Assembly: GCA_944382875.1 (NCBI GenBank)
Contig: CALWNQ010000006.1
Coordinates: forward strand, 1-64,000
From: an uncultured Clostridia bacterium
GTDB taxonomy: Bacteria > Bacillota > Clostridia > Oscillospirales > Ruminococcaceae
Direction: 5' to 3'
Length of the DNA stretch: 64,000 nt
Position numbers and translations under genes: made by a program. Below are positions 39,948 through 48,218 of this stretch, one piece after another (within the stretch, counting starts at the first letter, position 1; every line of letters starts with the position of its first letter). Below the pieces are notes generated by a model. The model was not told the origin of the DNA and did not search any database. It saw only the letters and a list, made by a program, of their open reading frames with translations.

Positions 39948-40700
39948 TTATTCCGAATCAGTTTCCGAACGATTTTTGCCCCATTGTTTTCCGGATCCGT
40001 TTCCATTCCCATGTTCGGACAACTCCGGAACCGTTTCAACGGATTCATCATCCGATGACGCCTCCTGCTGCAACGCAGAGATTTGTTCCCGTATTTGTTT
40101 CATACTCCAACCGCTGATCTCTTCTGGTGTCACATCCGGATCAAGTGCCTGTAGTTCCAGATATGCCCGGTACTTTCCAACGGAAAGCCCTGCTTCCTGA
40201 GCTGCTTCATACTCTGTATAATCGCCAACCTCACAGGAAAAATCCACTGTTTCTCCCACCGGACAGGATAGAATTTCCTGCTGCATCCGGTTGCCTTTTT
40301 CTGCGTCATTTGACAGCACTGATACGGAAACGCTTTCTCCCTGTTCGGATATCAGACTCTCGACCGCATCCTCGTATTGCATGTGACAAAGGTTAGAATA
40401 GTCCCCATCTGCGCCTTCTGCGCGGATGATGCGATTAAAGCAGTTTACCTCCAATTCCACCGGAGTATTACCGTCCACAAAAATAGCGGCAACCGATGTC
40501 TGATACGCCCAAAATCCAGCCGCTGCTACAGCCACCAACAGACAAACCGCAAAAGATACTGCATATTTTCGAATGCGAAGCATTCGTTTTTGCCTGCCAT
40601 AGAGTTCATTTCGCAGTTTCAGTCTGGTTTTTTCAACTAGCTCTGGTTCTGCATGAACTGCGTTGAATGCCTCTTCAATCCGATTCCGCAAATTCTTCAC
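39948..40700 (-). CDS. RsgI-like membrane anti-sigma factor
   Basis: 250 residues from GTG 40700. Cytoplasmic N-terminus (MKNLRNRIEEAFNAVHAEPE), a membrane helix at about 41-60, then an extracytoplasmic domain starting AAIFVDGNTPVELEVNCFNR, which matches the RsgI N-terminal extracellular signature (DxNPSxExxVN). KYRAYLELQALDPDVTPEEI follows; the tail is Glu/Ser/Asn-rich. It should hold the sigma factor encoded just upstream. The frame is open through the sigma gene because of the G5 run at 40700-40704; with four G the sigma stop and this GTG would overlap as GTGA. Confidence 0.7.
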   Translation of the reverse strand: MKNLRNRIEEAFNAVHAEPELVEKTRLKLRNELYGRQKRMLRIRKYAVSFAVCLLVAVAAAGFWAYQTSVAAIFVDGNTPVELEVNCFNRIIRAEGADGDYSNLCHMQYEDAVESLISEQGESVSVSVLSNDAEKGNRMQQEILSCPVGETVDFSCEVGDYTEYEAAQEAGLSVGKYRAYLELQALDPDVTPEEISGWSMKQIREQISALQQEASSDDESVETVPELSEHGNGNGSGKQWGKNRSETDSE

Positions 40701-41166
40701 CCCCAACTTTTCCCGCAGCATCCCTTTTGCCCTGGCAAGCAGTGTATATACAGTATTGACATTCTTTCCCAGGATTTTCCCGATTTCAACCGCTGTATAC
40801 TGCTCATAAAAGTAGAGGTAAACCACTTCCTTATATTTTTGTGGCAGTGCCAAAACCGCCTCCAGCACCTCCGCGTGGTCCTCCTGCATTTCCGCTACGA
40901 TGTCTCCAACCTGGTCCAAAGGCACAGTCCGGCTGTGGAAAAAAACTCCGAATCCAATCACGGCAAGCGTTGACGGTTACCCGGATGATCCATGCTTTTT
41001 CGTGTTCCCTGTTTTTAAATTGCTTGGTGCTGAGCAGATATTTCATAAATACAGTTTGAAATATATCCTCGGTATCTGTCTGATTTTTTAAATAGAGCAT
41101 ACATATTCGGCGAACCGTATCCGCATATTGTGTCAACGCGCGATTTGTTTCTTCCTCACTCCGCAT
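40697..41166 (-). pseudogene. Sigma-70 family (ECF-like) sigma factor, frameshifted
   Basis: The N-terminal frame (41166 to about 40946) has region 2 (NQTDTEDIFQTVFMKYLL, EKAWIIRVTVNACRDWIRSF). The frame read from about 40938 has region 4 (LPQKYKEVVYLYFYEQYTAV, EIGKILGKNVNTVYTLLARA). They meet at the A7 run 40939-40945; six A would give a continuous RSFFHSRTVPLDQ and a normal protein of about 156 residues. Either sequencing error or loss of function. It lies between a secreted repeat protein and its anti-sigma partner. Confidence 0.75.
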
Positions 41167-41175
41167 AAACCATCC

Positions 41176-41553
41176 TTATCTGCCGCCTTTTCCACGCTGA
41201 TAACCGGTGCCGTCGAGCGGACGCTCTCCATCGTTCGGACAATCCGGATTCGGGCAATCTACAGCAGTTCCAACATTTCCGCCGTTTCTGCCATATTGGA
41301 AGCCGGTGCCGTCAAGCGGGCGCTCTCCATCGTTCGGACAATCTGGATTCAGACAATCTACAGCAGTTCCAACATTTCCGCCGTTTCTGCCATATTGGAA
41401 GCCGGTGCCGTCAAGCGGGCGTTCCCCGTTATACGGACAAACAACTTTTGTTACCTGCTGACCAGCTGCATCCGCGGAATCCGCTGCGAAAACAGCCGCA
41501 CCTCCGGTGGTCATCATGGCAAGCAGCAATACAAAACTAATAATCTTTTTCAT
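41176..41553 (-). CDS. Secreted protein with 33-residue repeats, sigma/anti-sigma operon
   Basis: 125 residues from ATG 41553. Signal peptide 1-25 (MKKIISFVLLLAMMTTGGAA). The mature part is nearly all repeats with the core ERPLDGTGFQYGRNGGN, followed by GTAVDCPNPDCPNDG; three cores are present, and each is preceded by a Cys-rich segment. Ends GKGGR. The next gene starts ten bases later, so it is cotranscribed with the sigma factor. Similar short Cys/Gly repeat proteins accompany such sigma operons in Clostridia; the role is not known. Confidence 0.7.
   Translation of the reverse strand: MKKIISFVLLLAMMTTGGAAVFAADSADAAGQQVTKVVCPYNGERPLDGTGFQYGRNGGNVGTAVDCLNPDCPNDGERPLDGTGFQYGRNGGNVGTAVDCPNPDCPNDGERPLDGTGYQRGKGGR
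41203..41421. repeat. 99-bp tandem repeat within the secreted protein gene
   Basis: Units begin at 41203, 41302 and 41401 (the last partial), with a period of exactly 99 bases and very few differences between the two complete units, indicating recent duplication or gene conversion. Confidence 0.85.
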
Positions 41554-41638
41554 CATAATCCCTCCATCTTGGTTTCTATAAGCAACACGATTGACAGAAG
41601 GAAATCCTTTCATTCAGAGAAATTTTTTTTGAACAGCA

Positions 41639-41664
41639 AAAGACAGGCTTTAAAAGCCTGTCTC
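41639..41664. terminator. Terminator between the oxidoreductase gene and the repeat-protein operon
   Basis: AGACAGGCTT (41641-41650) pairs with AAGCCTGTCT (41654-41663); on the - strand it is followed by TTTGCTGTT. Confidence 0.75.
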
Positions 41665-41693
41665 CCGCTTTGTGAAGAGATTGAAATGGAAGA

Positions 41694-42812
41694 TCAATCG
41701 TCAAAATAAATGGTCTTACCGGTCGCTGCGGACTGATAGATTGCTTCGATGATATGGGAAACAACACAAGCCTGCTCTGGTTTGGTCAGAGGCGGAACAT
41801 TGTTTACAATGCTGTAGATCCATTGTTTCGCTTCATACTCTTCGCAGGTCAGATTTTGGCCATGGAAGAGGTCACGCGCTGTCGAATTCGGCTTGATGTC
41901 ACAGATGTACAGAGAGCCGTCTTTTTCACCGTTGACACGGACTGTATCCCCGATGAATTCTACACCGCCCTTGGTGCCGCAAAGAGTCATATGGGCTTCG
42001 CCGGTGTAATTAAGAACCCAAGAAGCTTCTACAACCATAGTTGCACCGTTTTTAAAACGAACCCAGCCCATTGCGGAATCTTCTACCTGGAAATCTTCGG
42101 GTTTCCAGATACCCCATTCGTTGGAGTTCATAGCGGTATCCGCCAGTTTGCGGTATACAGCACCGGAAACACTCTCAACATCATAGTTGTTGATGAGCGA
42201 AAGTGCCGCGTCAATCGAGTGGGTACCAATGTCGATCATTGGGCCGCCGCCCTGTTTTTCCTTGTCCAGGAACACGCCCCACAGAGGCGCCCCTCTGCGC
42301 CGGATAGAGGGAGCCTTGACATAATAGACTTCACCCAGGTCGCCATTCTCAATCATATGACGAACATACTGATGGGTGGTAGTACTTCTGGTCTGGTAAC
42401 CGATGGTAAGGAATTTGCCGCTCTCTTTGGCTGCCGCAACCATCGCTTTGGCTTCTTCATAGGAAGCAGCCATGGGTTTTTCACACATAACATGTTTGCC
42501 GGCTTTGAGTGCCGCAATCGAAAGCTCCGCATGGGCGCAGTTCGGGGTCAGGACATGAACAACCTCGATATCGTCACGGGCAATCAGATCACGATAATCG
42601 GTATATACTTCGGCATCCGGTGTACCATAATCCTGGCGGGCCTTTTCCGCGCGCTCCAAAATCAGGTCGCAGAACGCCACCATTTTCACATTGGGCAGCT
42701 TGTGAAGGGAAGGCATGTGTTTTCCGTTTGCAATACCGCCGCATCCGATGATGCCGACGCGGACTTCGCGCATCTCAGCAGAAACGCTTTCGGTTACGAT
42801 TGCAATAGACAT
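41694..42812 (-). CDS. Gfo/Idh/MocA family oxidoreductase 1
   Basis: 372 residues. Rossmann motif VGIIGCGGIANGKHMP (about 18-33), VLTPNCAHAELSIAALKAGK, catalytic-loop CEKPMAASYEEAK, and a C-terminal GFO_IDH_MocA_C domain with GGGPMIDIGTHSIDA carrying the Asp/His pair. NAD(P)-dependent dehydrogenase acting on a sugar, inositol or glycoside. Tandem with a second family member 21 bases upstream, so the two likely act on one pathway, plausibly the glycans handled by the nearby fucosidase locus. Confidence 0.9.
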   Translation of the reverse strand: MSIAIVTESVSAEMREVRVGIIGCGGIANGKHMPSLHKLPNVKMVAFCDLILERAEKARQDYGTPDAEVYTDYRDLIARDDIEVVHVLTPNCAHAELSIAALKAGKHVMCEKPMAASYEEAKAMVAAAKESGKFLTIGYQTRSTTTHQYVRHMIENGDLGEVYYVKAPSIRRRGAPLWGVFLDKEKQGGGPMIDIGTHSIDAALSLINNYDVESVSGAVYRKLADTAMNSNEWGIWKPEDFQVEDSAMGWVRFKNGATMVVEASWVLNYTGEAHMTLCGTKGGVEFIGDTVRVNGEKDGSLYICDIKPNSTARDLFHGQNLTCEEYEAKQWIYSIVNNVPPLTKPEQACVVSHIIEAIYQSAATGKTIYFDD

Positions 42813-42833
42813 CTGGACTCCTCACTTTCTGTC

Positions 42834-43814
42834 TTAAAATGTAACAATCCGGTTTTCTTTATCGGAAATATAAGCGTTTTCCAGCAATCTGGTCAGATCA
42901 ACACCATCACGCGGGCCAAAGCCTTTGGGGGTACCAGTGCCGTTGACACAGGCATCAATAAAGAGCTCCAGCGGAATCGGCATTTCAGGCGGAAGTTTGG
43001 GTTCTACACCGTTTTTGCCCACATAAGGTTCCAGCTTTTTGCCATAAATCTTAACATCTTTGCCCACCGCAACCAGTGTTGCGTCGGAGCCGTAAATTTC
43101 CACCGAACCAGGAGTGAGATAGGTGACAAAACTGGTTTCACCGGTGCAGACTTCCCCGTTTTCAAACTCGATAGTAACAGTGGCGGCTTCGTCCACAGGC
43201 TTGCCGAACGGAGCGCTCATCATTGCACTGATTCTCTTGGGTTTTCCAAAAAGCCAGCAGGCAGTATACATCGGATGGCATCCAAGATCCATCAAAGCGC
43301 CGCCAGCAGCATCTTTCTCATCAAACCAGTAATCTGGCAACCATCCGCCGCTTACGCCGTCATGGCCATTGCGCAGACGGGCAAGAGAAATCTTTCCGAA
43401 ATCGCCGCGCTCGATCATTTCTTTGGCAAGACGAATGACAGGGGAAATCCGCTGCGGAAGCGAAATGGTAAAAGTAATGCCGGCCTTTTCAATCACATCT
43501 GCCATTTCTTCGCACTCTTTTACGGTTGGTGCCATTGCTTTTTCGGTAAAGACATGCTTGCCAGCTTTGGCAGCCTTGATAATGACTTCCTTGTGCTGGG
43601 TTGTGGGAGCGTCGCACACAACCGCTTCCACATGTGTCAGCATCTCGTCCAGATCCCGGTAATACTCGCAGCCGAGTTCCTTCGCCCAAGCGCTGCCGCG
43701 TGCTTCATCATCGTCCCAAACGGCAACGATTTCCGCTTTTCCGGTCTTTTTCACTGTTTCGGCATATCCGCTCGCATGAACATGCCATTTGCTGATCATT
43801 CCAACCTTCAACAT
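42834..43814 (-). CDS. Gfo/Idh/MocA family oxidoreductase 2
   Basis: 326 residues. N-terminal MLKVGMISKWHVHASGYAE lacks the usual GxGxxG; the nucleotide site is a variant, as in MviM-like members. VVCDAPTTQHKEVIIKAAKA, FTEKAMAPTVKECEEMA (the conserved E-K) and AAGGALMDLGCHPMYTACWL (Asp-Gly-His region) identify the family. First gene of the two-gene unit; its upstream 193 bases are AT-rich with no clear promoter. Confidence 0.88.
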   Translation of the reverse strand: MLKVGMISKWHVHASGYAETVKKTGKAEIVAVWDDDEARGSAWAKELGCEYYRDLDEMLTHVEAVVCDAPTTQHKEVIIKAAKAGKHVFTEKAMAPTVKECEEMADVIEKAGITFTISLPQRISPVIRLAKEMIERGDFGKISLARLRNGHDGVSGGWLPDYWFDEKDAAGGALMDLGCHPMYTACWLFGKPKRISAMMSAPFGKPVDEAATVTIEFENGEVCTGETSFVTYLTPGSVEIYGSDATLVAVGKDVKIYGKKLEPYVGKNGVEPKLPPEMPIPLELFIDACVNGTGTPKGFGPRDGVDLTRLLENAYISDKENRIVTF

Positions 43815-44007
43815 TCTTCACAACTCCTTTGCTTCTGTATTTTACGGGCATTTCTGCTCCGTGAAAGCCTTTTGCTACCGTCATTATAAATCTTTTGTGC
43901 GACTTTGTATATCCATTATATTAACATTCCTGGTGTAAATTTTTTATGCGATTTTTATAAAACAAAATAAAAATATTATATATTTATATTTTTGTTATCT
44001 ATAATTG
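43815..44007. other. AT-rich intergenic region
   Basis: About 190 bases upstream of the oxidoreductase pair, with long A/T runs (especially 43920-44000). TATAAT-like boxes are frequent but none has a convincing -35 partner, and I see no hairpin or riboswitch-like structure. Confidence 0.5.
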
Positions 44008-44892
44008 TTAATATAGATTCTTGTCACAAAGACGCACATGCTGCAACGCCTGGTTCATATAACGTTTCGGATTATCGGTAAACTCCACTTCAATCGAAAC
44101 GCTGCCTTTGTATCCCACATTTTTCAACGCATTCAGAATAGCGGTAAAGTCGCCAATTCCACAGCCAGCCGGCAGATTCCCGCGGGTGTAGCCATCGCTG
44201 TCCTTAAAGTGGACATTAACAATACGTTTCGCCCCCAGCATATAAACCGCTGTTTCCGGGTCAATCCGCTGATTCAACAGATGGGCAGTATCCAGCTGGA
44301 TGCCAAAATTCTTCCGGTTGACATCCTCCACGATCCGCAGCATCGCATGCGGGGTGGAACAGAGCGAGCCGGGGAAACATTCCAGTGCAATCCAAAGTCC
44401 GTATTCTGCCGCAATATCGCATGCTTTTGCCAGATTGCCCGCAAAACGGTTCCAGTCATCCTCCCAGCAATAATCTGCCGGCAGGTTACAGGAATGCTTT
44501 TCGGATGGGGACGCGTTGGAGCGGATATTTTTTGCGCCGAACGGTCCGGGGATAATGCAGGATATTGCTCTTGCGCCAATCCCGGAAGCCGCGACTGCGC
44601 ATTTCCGGAAATAGGCGAGCTGCTTTTCCGTGACCGTTTCGTCCGGGTTGTTCCAGAGATTGGACTGGAATACCAGACCGCCGACCGGAAGCCCGATCGC
44701 TTCGCAGTGCTCCCGGAGTTTCCTGCAGTTTTCTTCATCAAAGAAACTGTCGAGCGACTCATAGGTGGAAAGGAAATCCACCCCATCAAAGCCGAGTTCC
44801 TTAACCTGATCCGCAATCCGAATCAGACTGTCTCCCTCCGGCATATCCTCCGGAATTGGCGTCCAGCCCCAGCCAACTGAGTAAATTTTCAT
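44008..44892 (-). CDS. Sugar phosphate isomerase/epimerase (AP endonuclease 2-like TIM barrel)
   Basis: 294 residues from ATG 44892 with TCAGGAGGTTA upstream. MKIYSVGWGWTP, VKELGFDGVDFLS, ALECFPGSLCSTP, NFGIQLDTAHLL, VNVHFKDSDGYT and VSIEVEFTDN provide the metal ligands (Glu, Asp-x-x-His, His, Glu) of the xylose-isomerase-like TIM barrel family. Linked to Gfo/Idh/MocA enzymes in many inositol and sugar pathways, as here. Confidence 0.88.
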   Translation of the reverse strand: MKIYSVGWGWTPIPEDMPEGDSLIRIADQVKELGFDGVDFLSTYESLDSFFDEENCRKLREHCEAIGLPVGGLVFQSNLWNNPDETVTEKQLAYFRKCAVAASGIGARAISCIIPGPFGAKNIRSNASPSEKHSCNLPADYCWEDDWNRFAGNLAKACDIAAEYGLWIALECFPGSLCSTPHAMLRIVEDVNRKNFGIQLDTAHLLNQRIDPETAVYMLGAKRIVNVHFKDSDGYTRGNLPAGCGIGDFTAILNALKNVGYKGSVSIEVEFTDNPKRYMNQALQHVRLCDKNLY

Positions 44893-45013
44893 ACGATAAC
44901 CTCCTGACATTCGGGTTTCCCCGTAAATTCCCATATCCTTGTTACTGCTATCATAAAACAAAAATGCCCAGTTTTCTATCCACTATTTCACTTTTTACTG
45001 TTACATTTTTTCT

Positions 45014-46069
45014 CTACCGCACTGCGATCGAAGAAATTTTCCAACCATCTTTGGTGTGGATGAAATAAAGAGTATACGCCGAGGGAAATTCATGGATTTT
45101 GGATCCGCGCCTTACCTGGTATACAAACTGCACGTCACAGCTCAGATGATCTTGGCTGTACATCCGGAAATTTTCCACAGTGGTCTCCCCAAATTCATAG
45201 GAATCATGGTCAATATACCAACCGTTATAAAACCCGGCGAGTTTGTCATAAAATTCGGTCCCACCCAGCAAATACGGCGTCAAATCCCGCCGACTGGCGT
45301 CCTGGGTGATAAATCGTGCGTAAAGATGGGAAGCTTCCACCGCCGCCGTTTCCATCTCCTTCCGCAGTGTGTCATCCGCTTCCGCAGTCACGGTAAACAC
45401 GGTATCCTGCTGTACCACGGAGCAGCTTCCGCCTTCCATCCGGGCACTCACTTCCGGCACCATTGCCAGGGTTTCGAGCCGATAGGTCACTTCAGCCGGC
45501 AGCACATATTCTTCCGGCATCCCCGCATAAGCCTGTTCCGTTATTTTCTCACCGGTTTGATCCTCAGCTGTCAGCGGAACGCCATTTACCTCCACAATCG
45601 CATCTTCCGGCGCATGAATGATAATTTCCGGAACTGTTTCCAACGAAGTTGCCACCTTTGTCACCCGATAAGGCTGCATGCCATACCGATTTTTCGCCCC
45701 ATCCGGTTCCAAGGTAATCTGTGCAAAATCTTCTCCATCCGCCGAAAGTTGGTAGCAGTTTTCTTCTCCGGGAACTTCCCTGCTGGAAATCCGTTTGCCT
45801 GTGAGATACCCGGTTAGCCACTCTTCTTTCTGCTCCGCGGTGAAAAAGCGGTCGGGCACAAGCTCCTCACTTTGCAAAAGAAGTGTGTAACTGCCACTTT
45901 CAATCTCAGCGGCGGTATTTTTGGCGATCATATCGGGGGAATTCCGGTCATATTGCTCCAAAAAGCCCCACAAAAGCCAAAGGCCAGCCGCTGCTGCTCC
46001 GATCCAAAGAAAGGTATACACCGCAAAGAACCACCCAAACAGGCGGCGTTTTTTTTGTTTCTGTTCCAT
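45014..46069 (-). CDS. Membrane-anchored extracytoplasmic protein of unknown function
   Basis: 351 residues: short cytoplasmic basic head (MEQKQKKRRLFG), membrane helix 12-35, then a 315-residue extracytoplasmic part. A central beta segment, IIIHAPEDAIVEVNGVPL, resembles a PEGA/TcaA-type Ig strand pair, and the last 90 residues (FYNGWYIDHDSYEF ... DGWKISSI) look like an NTF2/TcaA C-terminal cone. Not firmly assignable. It is the last gene of a four-gene envelope operon. Confidence 0.6.
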   Translation of the reverse strand: MEQKQKKRRLFGWFFAVYTFLWIGAAAAGLWLLWGFLEQYDRNSPDMIAKNTAAEIESGSYTLLLQSEELVPDRFFTAEQKEEWLTGYLTGKRISSREVPGEENCYQLSADGEDFAQITLEPDGAKNRYGMQPYRVTKVATSLETVPEIIIHAPEDAIVEVNGVPLTAEDQTGEKITEQAYAGMPEEYVLPAEVTYRLETLAMVPEVSARMEGGSCSVVQQDTVFTVTAEADDTLRKEMETAAVEASHLYARFITQDASRRDLTPYLLGGTEFYDKLAGFYNGWYIDHDSYEFGETTVENFRMYSQDHLSCDVQFVYQVRRGSKIHEFPSAYTLYFIHTKDGWKISSIAVR

Positions 46070-46078
46070 CTGCGCCTC

Positions 46079-47131
46079 CTATTTGACCAGCCAGGCTGTG
46101 GGAAGCTGGCGCGAACCGTAGAGCGACGCACAGGTTGTAATCAGTTCCCCTTCATAAAACATGAGGGAGCTCGAACCGCCGTCCATGTTGCAGGCGTTGA
46201 CCGCTTCAAATTCTTCCATCACGTCGATCACATCTTTATAAGTTGCCCCGATGCTGTGCGGCTGCCGGCCATCGATGACCAACAGCAATACCGCACCATC
46301 GGCGCGCTGCCCGATCGCGCTGCGTGGATTGACACCGCCGCCGGTGCCTTCCACCTCAGCACGTTTCCCGTTGACAATCAGAACAGGCCCAAAGCTCACA
46401 GCGTCCCGCAGCCCCATATCCTTGGCCTGCTGCCCGGTCAGGTTGCCAACAACCAGTCGGTTTTTTTCATCAAATCCGGCCATCGCCGTGGTGCCTCCCA
46501 AGCTTCCCGCCTTATATTCTCCCTGGGAAATGACAAGTCCCAGCGGCTGTCCGCCGTTCCCAACGCCGCCTTCATCCACAAAGCCGCCCGCGTTGATTCC
46601 GCCAATCGCACCGTCCCGCTCGATCATCTCCTCCACCCGCATACCGGCTGCATCTGCACCGAAATACGGACAGGTGGAAAGATACACCCGCGACGGATCT
46701 GCCACAATCATCATTTTGCCTTTGAAGGTCGGCCCTACCACCTCGTGGATCTCAATCGGTTCCGTTTCGGTTTCGTCCGGCTCTTTATCCGGCACATTGA
46801 CCAGACCAACGTCGGTCACCTCCGAAACCTCCTGCACCGAATTGGCGTTTTGGATTTCCTCGATTTCCTCGGGGGAAAAATACATGGTCGCCAGGAATTT
46901 TGCTGCACTGGTTTCCATCATCGACATAACAAACATGTCACGCATGGCGACAGACGGACCATAGTTAATCATCGCCGCGCCGCCGAATACAAAAACTGCC
47001 GCCGCAACAACCGGCACAAACAGACATAGCACGCCGCGCAGGATATTTCGCCGGATACGGCGGCGCTTTTCCCTGCGTTCCGCACGCATCTGGTAGATTG
47101 CCTCCATCAGAGGATCTTCTTTTGGGTTCAT
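46079..47131 (-). CDS. Phosphodiester glycosidase (NAGPA-domain) membrane protein
   Basis: 350 residues. Membrane helix about 28-52; NAGPA domain from about 150 to the end: AIGGINAGGFVDEGGVGNGG, VSFGPVLIVNGKRAEVEGTG, GVNPRSAIGQRADGAVLLLV and NACNMDGGSSSLMFYEG. Family members remove GlcNAc-1-phosphate from a phosphodiester, or act on wall-polymer and exopolysaccharide phosphodiesters. Nine bases upstream of the anchored protein, one base downstream of the GT2-GtrA gene. Confidence 0.88.
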   Translation of the reverse strand: MNPKEDPLMEAIYQMRAERREKRRRIRRNILRGVLCLFVPVVAAAVFVFGGAAMINYGPSVAMRDMFVMSMMETSAAKFLATMYFSPEEIEEIQNANSVQEVSEVTDVGLVNVPDKEPDETETEPIEIHEVVGPTFKGKMMIVADPSRVYLSTCPYFGADAAGMRVEEMIERDGAIGGINAGGFVDEGGVGNGGQPLGLVISQGEYKAGSLGGTTAMAGFDEKNRLVVGNLTGQQAKDMGLRDAVSFGPVLIVNGKRAEVEGTGGGVNPRSAIGQRADGAVLLLVIDGRQPHSIGATYKDVIDVMEEFEAVNACNMDGGSSSLMFYEGELITTCASLYGSRQLPTAWLVK

Positions 47132-47132
47132 T

Positions 47133-48200
47133 TCAAGTCAAACCTTTCCTGTCATTTTTCCGGAATACCCATTCCCGCTGAATCTGAAAGCTGAGCAGGA
47201 AAAGCAACAGATCCACCAGCACCTTCCAGGCGGTGGAATATGAATCCGCAGTCAGCGAAGTGAGCAGATAGACGCCTCCATAGGAGACCGCGGCCTGCAC
47301 TACACAAAGCAAGTAATATTTCCAGAGCGAATGCCGGACATTCTCTTTCTGCCCAAATACCGCCTTTCGGTTCATCAGGTAGTTAAAAACAGAAGACAGA
47401 ACCCGCGCACCTACCGTTGCAAACAGAATCCGCCTTGCCAGATCAAGCGGCGCAAACAACATCTCCAGCAGCCAGAAAAGCAAAATGTCCACCAGAAAAG
47501 AAGCGGCGGAAACTGCGATAAACCGGAAGAGCAGCCGGCAGATTTTTAAAGTATCCCGTACCGGCCGGAAATGAGAACCTACATTTTCATCCAGATAGAT
47601 GGTGCGAATCGGCTGCTCCAGAAGCGGAATTGAAAGCCGTTTGATTTCCAGCAGCATATTGGTTTCATACTCAAAACGTTCGCCATACAGATCCACAAAC
47701 TCATACAGCCATTTTGTCGGGATAGCGCGCAAACCGGTCTGAGTATCACTGATCGAAAGGCCCACCATCGCTTTGAATAGGAACGAAGCGCTGCGATTGC
47801 CGAAACGACTGCGAGAGGGAACATCCGGCTGGGAAAAATCTCGGCAGCCGAGCACCATCGCATCGGGATGTTCCTCCAGTTTTCTGGCACATGCTTCGAT
47901 GTCATCGATATGGTGCTGATTGTCGCCGTCCACCGTCACAACCCCAATATCCCCGTCCTGGTGGCAAAGAAAATAGTTAAACCCGGTTTTGAGCGCACGC
48001 CCTTTCCCGAGGTTTTTATAATGCCGCAGCAAAACGCACTGCGGATATTCCGCCGCCTTTTCAAACGGTGCCATATGCGCCTCGTCGCTGCCGTCATTGA
48101 TGAGGATAATCCGCCGGAACCCACGCTTGACCAAAGCCTCCACTACCAACAAAAGCTTTTCATCCGGGTTTAAGGACGGAAGAATTACCGAAACATTCAT
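47133..48200 (-). CDS. GT2 glycosyltransferase fused to a GtrA domain
   Basis: 355 residues in two parts. Residues 1-220: GT-A fold with VSVILPSLNPDEKLLLVVEA, LINDGSDEAH and VTVDGDNQHHIDD (DxD-type metal site). Residues 228-350: a four-helix GtrA module (FRFIAVSAASFLVDILLFWL, SSVFNYLMNRKAVFG). GT2-GtrA pairs transfer a sugar to polyprenyl phosphate and flip it. Its fusion in one chain, next to a phosphodiester glycosidase and a deacetylase, suggests decoration of a wall or surface polymer. Confidence 0.88.
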   Translation of the reverse strand: MNVSVILPSLNPDEKLLLVVEALVKRGFRRIILINDGSDEAHMAPFEKAAEYPQCVLLRHYKNLGKGRALKTGFNYFLCHQDGDIGVVTVDGDNQHHIDDIEACARKLEEHPDAMVLGCRDFSQPDVPSRSRFGNRSASFLFKAMVGLSISDTQTGLRAIPTKWLYEFVDLYGERFEYETNMLLEIKRLSIPLLEQPIRTIYLDENVGSHFRPVRDTLKICRLLFRFIAVSAASFLVDILLFWLLEMLFAPLDLARRILFATVGARVLSSVFNYLMNRKAVFGQKENVRHSLWKYYLLCVVQAAVSYGGVYLLTSLTADSYSTAWKVLVDLLLFLLSFQIQREWVFRKNDRKGLT

Positions 48201-48218
48201 AGAAAACTCCTTAACAGA

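Noticed and set aside
41203-41421. Possible CRISPR array because of regular direct repeats
   Set aside because: Repeats are contiguous 99-base coding units without unique spacers, inside a secreted protein gene.
41754-43889. 711-codon open frame on the + strand opposite the two Gfo/Idh/MocA genes
   Set aside because: It is a mirror of two well-conserved genes on the - strand, crosses their intergenic gap, has no binding site and no recognisable domain.
43815-44007. Riboswitch or long structured leader upstream of the oxidoreductase pair
   Set aside because: The region is AT-rich without a stable stem or terminator/antiterminator arrangement.
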